From: Herbaspirillum sp. WKF16
Lineage (GTDB): Bacteria > Pseudomonadota > Gammaproteobacteria > Burkholderiales > Burkholderiaceae_D
Assembly (NCBI RefSeq): GCF_028993615.1
Contig: NZ_CP118632.1
Span: 4,774,001-4,838,000, forward strand
Reading direction: 5' to 3'
Length of the DNA: 64,000 bases
This document shows positions 18,995 through 31,698 of the stretch, one piece after another. Position numbers and translations under genes: made by a program. Each line of letters opens with the position of its first letter. Within the stretch, counting starts at the first letter, position 1. Under the pieces are notes generated by a model, which was not told the DNA's origin, did no database searches, and saw only the letters and a list, made by a program, of their open reading frames with translations.

Positions 18995-20218
18995 ATGTTC
19001 ACTGGATTGAAAAAAATGACCGTACTGGCGGGCTTCGTCGGCCTGGCCGGCGGCGTCGCCGGATTATGGCTGCCAGCGGGTTCCGCTGCGGCAGCCGACA
19101 GTGTACCCCTGCTGGCCCAGGCCGCGGCGCCCGCGCTGCGCGCCGACCCGGCGCCGCCGGCCGATCCGGCTGCCGCACCGGTTCCCGCGCAGGTGCGCAT
19201 GGCGCTGCTGCTGCCCAATCGCGGCGGCATGTTCGGCGCCGCCGCCGATGCGGTGCGCACCGGCTTCCTGACCGCCTATTCGCGCCAGAAGGCCAATATC
19301 CAGCTGGCCGTGATCGAAACCGGCGACACCGTGCAGGACATGCAGCGCGCCTATGACGACGCGTCCGCCAAGTTCGACATCCTCATCGGCCCGCTCTCGC
19401 GCAGCGCCGTCACCGCGGTGGCGCAGAGCGGTCGGGTGAGCAAGCCCACCATTGCGCTGGCCCAGCCCGACCTGCCCGCCGAGGCCGAAGCCCAACTGCC
19501 GCCGATGATGCTCACGGTGGGCCTGTCGATCGACGACGAGGCGCGCCAGGTGGCCAACTGGGTCGAGAAGGAAAAGGCGCCGGGCAAGATCTTCGCCGTC
19601 GCCACCTCGGTGGCCTGGCAAAAGCGCGCGGCGCGCTCGTTCCAGGCGCGCGCCCGCCAGCTCGGCCTGCAGGTGGAAACGCTGGAGCTGACCACGCCCG
19701 CCAACGCGCTCTCGGCGCCGGGGCTGGCGCAGCTGGCCAGGCGCATCGAACAGGAAAGGCCGGCGCTGATCTTCGCCGCCCTGGATTCGGCCCAGGCCGT
19801 GCAGCTGCGCAGCGCGGTGGGCGCCGAACTGCCGATCTACGGCACCTCGCAGCTCAACCCGTTCACGCTCAATCGCGACAATCCCAACGACAAGCTGCCT
19901 GAACTCGATGGCGTCAGGCTGATCGACATCCCCTGGCAGCTCGAACCCGACAACGTCGCCGTCTCGCGCTACCCGCGTCCGGCCACCGGCGAGAACGACC
20001 GCCCCAACCCCGACCTGGCGCGCCTGTACGCGCTGGGCATCGACGCCTTCCGGGTCGCCCACGAGATCGCCCAGCAGCGCTCCGGCTTCGACCTGGATGG
20101 CGTGACCGGGCGGCTGAACGTGAACATGATCGGCGGCGGCGCCACCTATTTCCAGCGCCAGGAAACCCAGGCGGTGTTCCAGAACGGCCTGCCGGTGCCC
20201 ACCGCCGACCAGTACTGA
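18995..20218 (+). CDS. LpoA-like penicillin-binding-protein activator, periplasmic
   Basis: This 407-aa protein matches the C-terminal periplasmic-binding-protein-like domain of LpoA (COG3107), the outer-membrane activator of PBP1A. Recognisable parts are VRMALLLPNRGGMFGAAAD, DILIGPLSRSAVTAVAQ and LPIYGTSQLNP. The place in the order rsmI / lpoA-yraN-diaA-dolP matches E. coli yraL-yraM-yraN-yraO-yraP. Two differences are visible. The N-terminal TPR half of E. coli LpoA is missing, and the signal peptide ends in an AGSAAAAD-type type I site with no lipobox cysteine, so the product should be soluble or differently anchored. GGAGGAG precedes the ATG. Confidence 0.85.
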   Translation: MFTGLKKMTVLAGFVGLAGGVAGLWLPAGSAAAADSVPLLAQAAAPALRADPAPPADPAAAPVPAQVRMALLLPNRGGMFGAAADAVRTGFLTAYSRQKANIQLAVIETGDTVQDMQRAYDDASAKFDILIGPLSRSAVTAVAQSGRVSKPTIALAQPDLPAEAEAQLPPMMLTVGLSIDDEARQVANWVEKEKAPGKIFAVATSVAWQKRAARSFQARARQLGLQVETLELTTPANALSAPGLAQLARRIEQERPALIFAALDSAQAVQLRSAVGAELPIYGTSQLNPFTLNRDNPNDKLPELDGVRLIDIPWQLEPDNVAVSRYPRPATGENDRPNPDLARLYALGIDAFRVAHEIAQQRSGFDLDGVTGRLNVNMIGGGATYFQRQETQAVFQNGLPVPTADQY

Positions 20219-20228
20219 GGCCAGGACG

Positions 20229-21991
<1,763 letters not shown>

Positions 21992-22030
21992 GCGCTGCCT
22001 GTTGCGCAGATGTCCGCCTGATGCAGATCA

Positions 22031-22055
22031 AACCGCCGGCCCGTCCGGCGGTTTT
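22031..22055 (+). terminator. Rho-independent terminator after dolP
   Basis: The 9-bp stem AACCGCCGG / CCGGCGGTT has a 5-nt loop and is followed by a short T-run. It lies 40 nt after the dolP stop and closes the lpoA-yraN-diaA-dolP unit. Confidence 0.8.
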
Positions 22056-22134
22056 CACGTCCGGACCGGCGCCGCAGGTTTTGGCGCGCGGCGCTATAAT
22101 GGCCGGGTTTTCTTTCCGGCATCGGAGCCCACCC

Positions 22135-22662
22135 ATGCAAGCACAGGCAACCTCCCCGCGCAGCGGCCTCTGGATCAAACTGGCCGGCCTGGCTGTGGTC
22201 GCCGTCATCGCCGCCTTCGCCTTCTTCAAGGTGAACGCCGGCAATGCCGCCCCCGACGTCACCTTCACCAAGCTCGACGGCGAGCGCGTGGCCCTGAAGG
22301 ACCTGCGCGGCAAGGTCGTGATGGTCAATTTCTGGGCCACCAGCTGCACCACCTGCGTGGGCGAGATGCCGCAGATGATCGAGACCTACAACAAGTTCAA
22401 GGATCGCGGCCTGGACTTCGTCGCCGTGGCCATGAGCTACGACCCTCCGAACTACGTCCTCAACTACACCGAGACGCGCAAGCTGCCCTTCAAGGTCGCC
22501 CTGGACACCCAGGACAAGCTGGCCAACGCCTTCGGCGACGTCAAGCTGACCCCGACCACCTTCGTGATCGGCAAGGACGGCAACATCATCAAGCGCTACG
22601 TGGGCGAGCCGCAGTTCGCCGAGCTGCACCAGCTGCTGGAAAAGGCGCTGGCGGCCGGCTGA
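22135..22662 (+). CDS. TlpA/ResA-like membrane-anchored thioredoxin
   Basis: This is a 175-aa periplasmic thiol-disulfide protein held by one N-terminal membrane helix (LAGLAVVAVIAAFAFFKV). The thioredoxin fold contains the redox motif CTTC in FWATSCTTCVGEMP, and the cis-Pro region near TPTTFVIG. Related proteins reduce disulfides in cytochrome c maturation or copper-centre assembly; the partner is not shown here. The ATG at 22135 (MQAQATSPRS) fits the family, and a TATAAT box sits at 22095-22100. It appears monocistronic, with its own terminator. Confidence 0.9.
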   Translation: MQAQATSPRSGLWIKLAGLAVVAVIAAFAFFKVNAGNAAPDVTFTKLDGERVALKDLRGKVVMVNFWATSCTTCVGEMPQMIETYNKFKDRGLDFVAVAMSYDPPNYVLNYTETRKLPFKVALDTQDKLANAFGDVKLTPTTFVIGKDGNIIKRYVGEPQFAELHQLLEKALAAG

Positions 22663-22682
22663 GGCTTGTCGTCGTGACATCG

Positions 22683-22708
22683 AACGCCGGCCCTGCCGGC
22701 GTTTTTTT
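22683..22708 (+). terminator. Rho-independent terminator after tlpA-like gene
   Basis: The stem AACGCCGG / CCGGCGTT has a 5-nt loop and a T7 run, and lies 20 nt after the stop codon of the TlpA-like gene. Confidence 0.85.
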
Positions 22709-22890
22709 ATGCCTGCGGCCAGCGCGCAAAAAGTTGCCCCGGACACATCGCGGCGGAACATCCCCCGCCCCGCCGCAGTCCAACGGCTTCAACTTGCCAG
22801 GCCGGCAAGCCTTCCCTGGCCGCGATGCTGCGATGCCGGCATTTCCGCCGCATCGGCGCGCCTGCAAACAAACCATAACAGGAGGCTGCA

Positions 22891-23388
22891 ATGAGATTCC
22901 GAACCGTTTTCCTCATCGTGCTGCTGGCGCTGGTCGCCATCTTCGCCGCCGTCAACTGGACCGCCTTCACGGCGCCTACCACGCTGTCGCTGATCTATTC
23001 CGAGTTCCAGGCGCCGCTGGGCGCCGTGATGCTGGGCGTGGTGGTGCTGCTGACCGCCTTCTTCCTGCTCTACATCCTGGCGCTGCAGACCAGCGTGATG
23101 CTGGAAAGCCGGCGCCTGACCAAGCAACTGGAAGCGCAGCGCGACCTGGCCGACCAGGCCGAACATTCGCGCTTCAACGAGCTGCGCGGCTTCCTCAAGG
23201 CCGAACTGGAGCAGCTCGCGCGCCGCCAGACCGAGCAGCAGACGCTGCTGGCGCAACGGCTGGATGCGCTGCAGAAAGACCTGAGCCTGCGCGTGGAGCA
23301 GACCGAGAACGCCGTGGCGGCGCAGGTCGGCGAACTGGACGACCGCCTGCAGCGGCACAGCGCGGCAGGGGCGATCAAGCCGCTCTGA
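22891..23388 (+). CDS. LapA-domain inner-membrane protein with coiled coil
   Basis: This 165-aa protein has two membrane segments (VFLIVLLALVAIFAAVNW and GVVVLLTAFFLLYILAL) matching the LapA/YciS-type domain. An approximately 85-residue cytoplasmic coiled coil rich in Gln, Glu and Leu follows. In E. coli, LapA cooperates with LapB in lipopolysaccharide assembly control. Here the partner is not adjacent and the coiled-coil tail is longer, so the role is only suggested. AGGAGG lies about 7 nt before the ATG. Confidence 0.75.
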   Translation: MRFRTVFLIVLLALVAIFAAVNWTAFTAPTTLSLIYSEFQAPLGAVMLGVVVLLTAFFLLYILALQTSVMLESRRLTKQLEAQRDLADQAEHSRFNELRGFLKAELEQLARRQTEQQTLLAQRLDALQKDLSLRVEQTENAVAAQVGELDDRLQRHSAAGAIKPL

Positions 23389-23410
23389 AACCCGTCCCGG
23401 CGCGGACAAT

Positions 23411-23441
23411 AAAAAGGGCTGCATCTTCCGATGCAGCCCTT
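23411..23441. terminator. Terminator between lapA-like gene and pyrE
   Basis: The 10-bp stem AGGGCTGCAT / ATGCAGCCCT has a 6-nt loop. An A-run on the left serves as the T-run for pyrE on the minus strand. It may also slow plus-strand transcripts. Confidence 0.8.
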
Positions 23442-23469
23442 GCCTGAATCGCTCGCCTGTTGCCGCAGA

Positions 23470-24129
23470 TCAGACGCCGTAGCGCGTCCGGTAGGCCGCC
23501 ACCGCATCCTTGTACTGGGTCAGCCGTGCGTCGCCGCCGTTGGAGATGTACTCGAACAGGTCGCCCAGGTTGCCGATGGAGATGACGGGCATGCCGTACT
23601 CCTTGGCCACTTCCTGCACCGCCGAATGCTCGGACAGCGCGCCGTCCTTGCCCGAGCGCTCCATGCGGTCGAGCGCGATCAGCACTGCGCAAGGCGTGGC
23701 GCCGGCGGCGCGGATCATGTCCACCGACTCGCGCACCGAGGTGCCGGCCGAGATCACGTCGTCGATGATGACGACCTTGCCCGACAACTTGGCGCCGACG
23801 ATGGTGCCGCCTTCGCCGTGGTCCTTGGCTTCCTTGCGGTTGAAGGCGAAGGGCACGTTGCGGCCCATGCCGGCCAGCGCCACGGCGGTGGCCGAGGCCA
23901 GCGTGATGCCCTTGTAGGCGGGGCCGAACAGCATGTCGTATTCGATGCCGGAGTCGGCCAGCGTCTGCGCGTAGAAACGGGCCACCTGGGCCAGAGTCGC
24001 GCCTTCCGAAAACAGGCCGGCGTTGAAGAAGTAAGGCGAAGTGCGGCCCGCCTTGGTGACGAACTCGCCAAAGCGCAGCACGCCGGCCGACACGGCGAAT
24101 TCAATGAATTCCTGTCTCAAATTGCTCAA
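23470..24129 (-). CDS. pyrE: Orotate phosphoribosyltransferase
   Basis: PyrE converts orotate and PRPP to orotidine 5'-phosphate in pyrimidine synthesis. The 219-aa protein has the PRPP-binding motif [17 protein letters not shown], the [10 protein letters not shown] loop and the [13 protein letters not shown] flexible catalytic loop. The start is taken as TTG at 24129 ([16 protein letters not shown]), because the nearby ATG is out of frame and this gives the usual length. An ATG 20 codons further upstream is the alternative. Confidence 0.96.
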   Translation of the reverse strand: MSNLRQEFIEFAVSAGVLRFGEFVTKAGRTSPYFFNAGLFSEGATLAQVARFYAQTLADSGIEYDMLFGPAYKGITLASATAVALAGMGRNVPFAFNRKEAKDHGEGGTIVGAKLSGKVVIIDDVISAGTSVRESVDMIRAAGATPCAVLIALDRMERSGKDGALSEHSAVQEVAKEYGMPVISIGNLGDLFEYISNGGDARLTQYKDAVAAYRTRYGV

Positions 24130-24286
24130 GATGCATTCCCGGGGAAAAGTGTAACGAAGCCGGCGCGGCGCATGCTTGCCCTCCGGCAAGCCGCCCGCGC
24201 GGCCAAATCAGAGCGTCATTTTAAATGAAAGCCTCCTATCGGTTATGCTACCGGCCTTCATCTGCCTTACTTTGCAGGAATCACCC

Positions 24287-25060
24287 ATGACAAAAATCGT
24301 CTCCGCCAACCTCAACGGCATCCGCTCCGCGGCCAAGAAAGGCTTCTTCGAATGGATGCGGAAAGAGGCCCCCGACTTCGTCTGCGTGCAGGAACTGAAG
24401 GCCCAGGCGCCGGACATGACGCCGGATTTCCTGGCGCCGGAGGGCTATGTCGGGCACTTCCACTATGCGCAGAAAAAGGGCTATTCGGGCGTGGGCGTCT
24501 ACAGCAGGCGGGAACCGGATGCGGTGCGCATCGGCTTCGGCAACACCGAGTTCGACGATGAGGGACGCTACGTCGAATGCGACTTCGGCGACCTCACCGT
24601 GATCTCGCTGTACGCGCCCTCCGGTTCCTCCAGCGACGAGCGCCAGCAGGCCAAGTTCCGCTTCATGGAAGTGTTCCTGCCGCACCTGATGAAGCTGGAG
24701 AAGAGCGGCCGCGAAATCGTCATCTGCGGCGACTGGAACATCGCCCACAAGGAGATCGACCTGAAGAACTGGAAGAGCAACCAGAAGAACTCCGGTTTCC
24801 TGCCCGAGGAGCGCGCCTGGATGACGCGCATCTTCGACCAGCTCGGCCTGGTGGACGTCTACCGCGTGCTGCACCCGGAGACCACGGGCGACGCCTACAC
24901 CTGGTGGAGCAACCGCGGCCAGGCCTGGGCCAACAACGTGGGGTGGCGCATCGACTACCACGTCGCCACCAAGGGCATCGCCTCGCGCGCGCAGAGCGCG
25001 GCGATCTACAAGGAAGCGCGGTTCTCGGATCATGCGCCGCTGACGGTGGTATACGGCTGA
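24287..25060 (+). CDS. xthA: Exodeoxyribonuclease III (AP endonuclease)
   Basis: This 257-aa endonuclease/exonuclease/phosphatase-fold enzyme cleaves 5' of abasic sites and removes 3' blocking groups in base-excision repair. The metal and catalytic motifs are present: NLNGIRS, VCVQELKAQ (metal Glu), GDWNIAHKEIDLKNWKSN (Asp, Asn) and the terminal SDHAPL (Asp-His). The ATG at 24287 has AGGAA upstream and gives the family N-terminus MTKIVSANLNG. It is divergent from pyrE, as in many betaproteobacteria. Confidence 0.96.
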   Translation: MTKIVSANLNGIRSAAKKGFFEWMRKEAPDFVCVQELKAQAPDMTPDFLAPEGYVGHFHYAQKKGYSGVGVYSRREPDAVRIGFGNTEFDDEGRYVECDFGDLTVISLYAPSGSSSDERQQAKFRFMEVFLPHLMKLEKSGREIVICGDWNIAHKEIDLKNWKSNQKNSGFLPEERAWMTRIFDQLGLVDVYRVLHPETTGDAYTWWSNRGQAWANNVGWRIDYHVATKGIASRAQSAAIYKEARFSDHAPLTVVYG

Positions 25061-25101
25061 GGTCGTCGGGACGGCTTAGTCCGAATAACTGCCCTCGCCA
25101 C

Positions 25102-25208
25102 CCGTTCGGGCTGAGTAGCCGCAGGCGTATCGAAGCCAGATCGCCATGGCCGGCGCGTCATCCCTGCCCTTCGATACGCCGCTGACCGCGGCTACTCAGG
25201 GCGAACGG
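25102..25208. repeat. Dispersed palindromic repeat, two inverted copies
   Basis: The left arm (25102-25135) and right arm (25169-25208) are imperfect inverted copies of one unit, which on the right reads CTTCGATACGCCGCTG then a GGCTACTCAG-type end and GCGAACGG. A near-identical single copy is at 58224-58261. The layout resembles REP/BIME-type intergenic repeats. It sits between the ends of convergent xthA and topB. Confidence 0.8.
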
Positions 25209-25231
25209 AATCTGTGTCGCTATCTGCCACC

Positions 25232-25268
25232 ATAAAAAAAACCTCGTGATTCACATCACGAGGTTTTT
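25232..25268. terminator. Bidirectional terminator between xthA and topB
   Basis: The 10-bp stem ACCTCGTGAT / ATCACGAGGT has a TCAC loop. It is flanked by an A-run and a T-run, so it can serve both convergent genes. Confidence 0.9.
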
Positions 25269-25293
25269 TTACAGGCGCAACCGTCAGGCTTGC

Positions 25294-27966
<2,673 letters not shown>

Positions 27967-28290
27967 AGGTATGGGTCTCGTCAGAGAGGTCGGTTGCTGG
28001 AGCGGTTGGGGCTTGCACCCTGCCCATCTGGGGCCGGGACGTCCCGAAACAACTCCATGTCGCCCGAAGTGCCGGAAAGCCCTGCCTGCGGCCTGCGTGG
28101 CGCGCGGCCAGCGCTTTCATTGCTTGCGGACAACGGAATTTTATATAGTAGCCAATATCCGGCCAATGCGGGGGAATGATAAGCGTGATGCAAATGAAAC
28201 GGCAAGCCCGAGGGCCTGCCGTTTCAGTGTTTCGTATGGACAAGTCGGCAACGCCGCGCCCCCTTTTGGCGCCGCTTGCCGCCGCCGCAC
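27967..28290. other. topB/smg intergenic stretch
   Basis: This is 324 nt without a gene. It contains an AT-rich patch at 28139-28150 (candidate topB promoter, minus strand) and the hairpin at 28195-28226 that probably ends smg transcripts. I see no convincing small gene or RNA element in the remainder. Confidence 0.5.
28195..28226 (-). terminator. Probable terminator after smg
   Basis: The 10-bp outer stem TGAAACGGCA / TGCCGTTTCA has a GC-rich inner stem (GCCC/GGGC). On the minus strand it is followed by the short T-rich TTTCATTT. It lies 65 nt after the smg stop. Confidence 0.55.
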
Positions 28291-28767
28291 TCAGTGCAGC
28301 AGGCGCGGTTCGGTGTCGTCCTCGTCCAGGAACAGCTCCTCGAACATCAGGCCGTCCGGCTCCTTGCCCTGGCTCCACAGCACCATCAGCACAATGACCT
28401 TGAGCTTTTCCAGGGTGATCGGCACTTCGCCTGCCGCCAGCGCGCGTTCGACCACGATCTCGCGCTGCATGGCGTCGAGCATCTTGGCCGATTCGAGGAA
28501 TTGGATGAAGCCGATGGCTTCCACGCCCAGCACGTCGGTCTCCTGACGCGCATAGATACGGGTGCCGAAGGAAAAAGCGGTCTGCCGGGGATAGTTGTCG
28601 GCGAACTCATGGTTGGCGACTTCAAGATCGGTCAGCCAGCCCAGCGCCTGCGAGATTTCATCTTCTTCAAAACCTATCGCGGACAACTTCTTCACCAGCG
28701 CCTCCGGTTCGGGGCAGGCATCGGGGCGATAGTAGGTTTCGTACAAGTAAACGAGGACATCAAACAT
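28291..28767 (-). CDS. smg: Smg family protein (DUF494)
   Basis: This 158-aa conserved protein of unknown biochemical role is found next to dprA in many proteobacteria. It is acidic and helical, starting [13 protein letters not shown], with the family stretch [15 protein letters not shown]. The gene order dprA-smg-topB on one strand is conserved and may reflect DNA-uptake or DNA-topology functions, but nothing in the sequence proves this. It lies 86 nt after dprA. Confidence 0.92.
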   Translation of the reverse strand: MFDVLVYLYETYYRPDACPEPEALVKKLSAIGFEEDEISQALGWLTDLEVANHEFADNYPRQTAFSFGTRIYARQETDVLGVEAIGFIQFLESAKMLDAMQREIVVERALAAGEVPITLEKLKVIVLMVLWSQGKEPDGLMFEELFLDEDDTEPRLLH

Positions 28768-28853
28768 AGGTCTACTCTATCGCGAAGGGTGTGAATACAC
28801 AAGTCAGCCGTCCCAGTATGGCAGGATTTCAGCAGCCGCGTGCATTAATTTGC

Positions 28854-30053
28854 TCAGCCCAGGCGACGGTAGCGAGCCCCCGGCAAGACCTCGATGCGGC
28901 CCTCCAGCTCAAGACCCAGCAACAGCTCCGCAAGCCGCGCCGCGTCTAGCCCGCAGCGCGATGCGAGCAGGTCGGCGCCGAGCGGATCGTGCCCCATTGC
29001 CTGGATGACAATGGATGTTGCCGCATCGTCATCGGCGCGCATCTCGGACTCATCTGCGGCGCCTGGAAACACCTGCGCCGGGAGCGCTGCGCGGCGCGCA
29101 AAGCGCGGCATTTCCTCCAGCACGTCCTGCGTGGTCTCCACCAGCTTGGCGCCCTGGCGGATGAGCTGGTGGCAGCCCTTGGCCAGGGGCGAATGGATGG
29201 AGCCGGGAATGGCGAAGACGTCGCGCCCTTGCTCGGCCGCCATGCGCGCAGTGATCAGCGAACCCGATTGCGCGGCCGCCTCAATCACCAGCACCGCGCG
29301 CGCCAGCCCCGAGATCAGGCGGTTGCGGCGTGGGAAATTGGCCGCCAGCGGCGGCATGCCCAGGGGATATTCGCTGACGATGCAGCCGTCTTCGACGATG
29401 CGCTGGGCCAGCGCGCGGTTGCGCGACGGATAGGCGATGTCGATGCCGGTGCCGATCACGGCGACGGTCGAGCCGGGACCGCGCAGGCCGCCCGTATGCG
29501 CCGCCGCGTCGATGCCCAGCGCCAGGCCGGAGACGATGGCCAGGCCGGCGCGGCTGAGCTCCTCGGAAAAGCGTTCCGCGTGCGCCAGCCCCTGGGCGGT
29601 GGCATTGCGGCTGCCGACCACCGCCAGCGCCTCGGCCTGCAACAGCGCGGGATTGCCGTCCACGTACAGCAGCAGCGGCGGATCGGGAATGGTGAGCAGG
29701 GCTTGCGGATAGTGCGTGTCGGCCAGCGTGGCGATGGCGTGCCCCGGTTGCCGCGCCCAGTCGAGGGCAGCCTCGACCGAGGCGCGCAATGCAGCGGAGG
29801 ACGGCTGGCGCAACGCGGCCGCCAGCCGTGGGCCGGCGAGCGCTTCCAGCACCTGGCGCGGAGCCTGGAACACCGCTCCCGGCAAGCCGAAGGCAGCCAA
29901 CAGGCGGCGGCCGTTGCCGGCCCCCACGCCCTCGGTCAGCGCCAGCCGCAACCATGCGGCCAGACTGCCGGGATCGTCGCAGGCGGCATCATGCGAACGC
30001 TGCGCCGCCAGCGGCGCGTCGGCGTTGGCGCCGCCTTCCGTCGCGGCGCTCAT
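28854..30053 (-). CDS. dprA: DNA-processing protein DprA
   Basis: DprA binds incoming single-stranded DNA during natural transformation and loads RecA. The 399-aa protein has an N-terminal SAM-like helical domain, a Rossmann-fold core with VVGSRNATAQGLAHAERF, the GLALGIDAAAH motif and GSTVAVIGTGIDIAYP, and a C-terminal winged-helix domain (DPLGADLLASRCGLD). The ATG at 30053 is chosen because it overlaps the stop of the upstream gene by 4 nt (ATGA). This indicates coupling and excludes the longer start at 30065. Confidence 0.96.
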   Translation of the reverse strand: MSAATEGGANADAPLAAQRSHDAACDDPGSLAAWLRLALTEGVGAGNGRRLLAAFGLPGAVFQAPRQVLEALAGPRLAAALRQPSSAALRASVEAALDWARQPGHAIATLADTHYPQALLTIPDPPLLLYVDGNPALLQAEALAVVGSRNATAQGLAHAERFSEELSRAGLAIVSGLALGIDAAAHTGGLRGPGSTVAVIGTGIDIAYPSRNRALAQRIVEDGCIVSEYPLGMPPLAANFPRRNRLISGLARAVLVIEAAAQSGSLITARMAAEQGRDVFAIPGSIHSPLAKGCHQLIRQGAKLVETTQDVLEEMPRFARRAALPAQVFPGAADESEMRADDDAATSIVIQAMGHDPLGADLLASRCGLDAARLAELLLGLELEGRIEVLPGARYRRLG

Positions 30054-30865
30054 GGCGCGGGACACGCGGCGATGCAGACCTCATCCCCGCTCTCCAGCGA
30101 GGCGACCGCGCCGTCCAGCAACACGGCCGATGCGTGCGCCCCGGCATGCAGGATGCGGCCGGCGGCACGGCTGCCGCCGGTGCAGGCGCCGACCTGCACG
30201 CACATGCCGCGGCGCACTCCGTCGCCGGCGCCGCGATCGAGCGCATGCACCTGGCCGGAGGCGGTCCAGCCCATGCGGTCGTCGCCGTGCCGGCGCGCCA
30301 CGCGCGCTGCGATGCCATGCGCCGGCGATGCCCGCTGCGGCCACCGGGGCCAGGCGCCGTGCGGCACCAGGTCGCCGGGCGCCAGCTCGCCGCTGCCGCG
30401 CACGACCATCGCCTCGGAGATCGCTTGCGCGGCGCCGGCGGCGCGCGCCTCCACCGTGCCCACGCGCACGGCGAGGCGGCCGGTGTCAGCGGGGCAATGC
30501 GACGGCGCCAACCATGGTCCCGGACGATATACCGGCAGCCGCCGGGCGCCGCCCTGCTCCAGCGCCGGCGCCAGGCGCACTACCTCGCCGGCGATGAACA
30601 GCCGCGCCCCGTCCCGACCTGCGACCACCGCCGTGGGGCCGGACTCCTCGTCGAGCACGATCACCTGCGGCCAGGCGTCGTCGCCGGCGATCGGCGCGCG
30701 CGATGCCACCGGCAAGGGACGCGGCTGCGGCCACTGGCGATACTCGGGCAAGGCTTGCGCGCCGGCGGCGCAGGCCAGGCCGGCCAGCAACAAACGAGGC
30801 GACAGCCGGGCAAGCGAGCCCACAAACCGGCGGGAAACGGACAGCTCTGTGCTAAACTTTTTCAT
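30050..30865 (-). CDS. Secreted dprA-neighbour protein, LysM domain absent
   Basis: This 271-aa exported protein has a signal peptide (LLLAGLACAAGAQA). Many betaproteobacteria carry a LysM-domain peptidoglycan-binding protein directly upstream of dprA. The present protein resembles the part after the LysM module: VAGRDGARLFIAGEVV, VYRPGPWLAP, VHALDRGAGDGVRRGM (usually INRG..DGLE.GHVL) and LLDGAVASLESGDEV. No LysM motif is seen before it. The match is from memory of the family pattern and is moderate. The stop overlaps dprA by 4 nt. The ATG at 30865 lacks a clear ribosome-binding site. Confidence 0.65.
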   Translation of the reverse strand: MKKFSTELSVSRRFVGSLARLSPRLLLAGLACAAGAQALPEYRQWPQPRPLPVASRAPIAGDDAWPQVIVLDEESGPTAVVAGRDGARLFIAGEVVRLAPALEQGGARRLPVYRPGPWLAPSHCPADTGRLAVRVGTVEARAAGAAQAISEAMVVRGSGELAPGDLVPHGAWPRWPQRASPAHGIAARVARRHGDDRMGWTASGQVHALDRGAGDGVRRGMCVQVGACTGGSRAAGRILHAGAHASAVLLDGAVASLESGDEVCIAACPAP

Positions 30866-31106
30866 GTTGTCGGGGGAGTGAAATCCAACAGCGCCACGGC
30901 GCCGCGGCGGGCTCGAATGGCCGGACGTCATCCGGCCGGTGAAGCTGGGAATTCTGCTATTGCCGCGCTTGAAGCCGCCCGGACAGGCCTTATTTAAGAA
31001 ACAATCCCGAAACAATTTCCAGATCGCTCGCCAAATGGCGGGCGCACGAGGCGAAGCGCAGCGCGCTTCCCCGCATTTCCAAGATCGACTGCCGAGATTT
31101 ACGCGT

Positions 31107-31631
31107 ATGGCCCTGCTCAACATCCTCCGTTACCCCGACCCGCGCCTGCACAAGGTCGCCAAACCCGTCACCGTGTTCGACGAGCGCATCAAGACCCTGG
31201 TCGCCGACATGGCCGAGACCATGTATGCCGCGCCCGGCGTCGGCCTGGCCGCCACCCAGATCGACGTGCACGAACAGGTGATCGTGATCGACGTCTCCGA
31301 CGAGGGCCGCGAGCTGCGCGTGTTCATCAATCCGGAAGTGCTGTGGGCCAGCGACGACAAGCGCGTCTATGACGAGGGCTGCCTGTCGGTGCCCGGCATC
31401 TACGATGGCGTGGAACGCCCGGCGCGCGTCAAGGTGCGCGCCTTCGACGCCGACGGCAAGCCCTTCGAAGTGGAAGCCGACGACCTGCTGGCCGTGTGCA
31501 TCCAGCATGAGATGGACCACCTGAAGGGCAAGGTCTTCGTGGAATACCTGTCGCCGCTGAAGCGCAACCGCATCAAGACCAAGCTGCAGAAGGAAGAGCG
31601 CGAGCTGAAGAAGAGCGCCGCCAACGGCTGA
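31107..31631 (+). CDS. def: Peptide deformylase
   Basis: This 174-aa metalloenzyme removes the formyl group from nascent proteins. All three family motifs are present: [16 protein letters not shown] (metal Cys) and HEMDHLKG (two metal His and the catalytic Glu). The ATG at 31107 ([14 protein letters not shown]) is the usual N-terminus. It is divergent from the dprA group and is not followed by fmt within the window: the next gene is convergent, so the common def-fmt pair is broken here. Confidence 0.97.
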   Translation: MALLNILRYPDPRLHKVAKPVTVFDERIKTLVADMAETMYAAPGVGLAATQIDVHEQVIVIDVSDEGRELRVFINPEVLWASDDKRVYDEGCLSVPGIYDGVERPARVKVRAFDADGKPFEVEADDLLAVCIQHEMDHLKGKVFVEYLSPLKRNRIKTKLQKEERELKKSAANG

Positions 31632-31651
31632 TAGGCACCGCCGCCAGCATG

Positions 31652-31682
31652 AAAAAAACGCCGGACATGTCCGGCGTTTTTC
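31652..31682. terminator. Bidirectional terminator after def
   Basis: The palindrome ACGCCGGACATGTCCGGCGT (31658-31677) has an A-run before and a T-run after. It lies between convergent def and the metallo-hydrolase gene. Confidence 0.9.
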
Positions 31683-31698
31683 ATTGGCGAGCGCGCCC

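Noticed and set aside
28291..30865. The idea that dprA and its neighbours form a foreign competence island
   Set aside because: Base composition and gene order look like the rest of the chromosome, and the dprA-smg arrangement is ancestral in proteobacteria.
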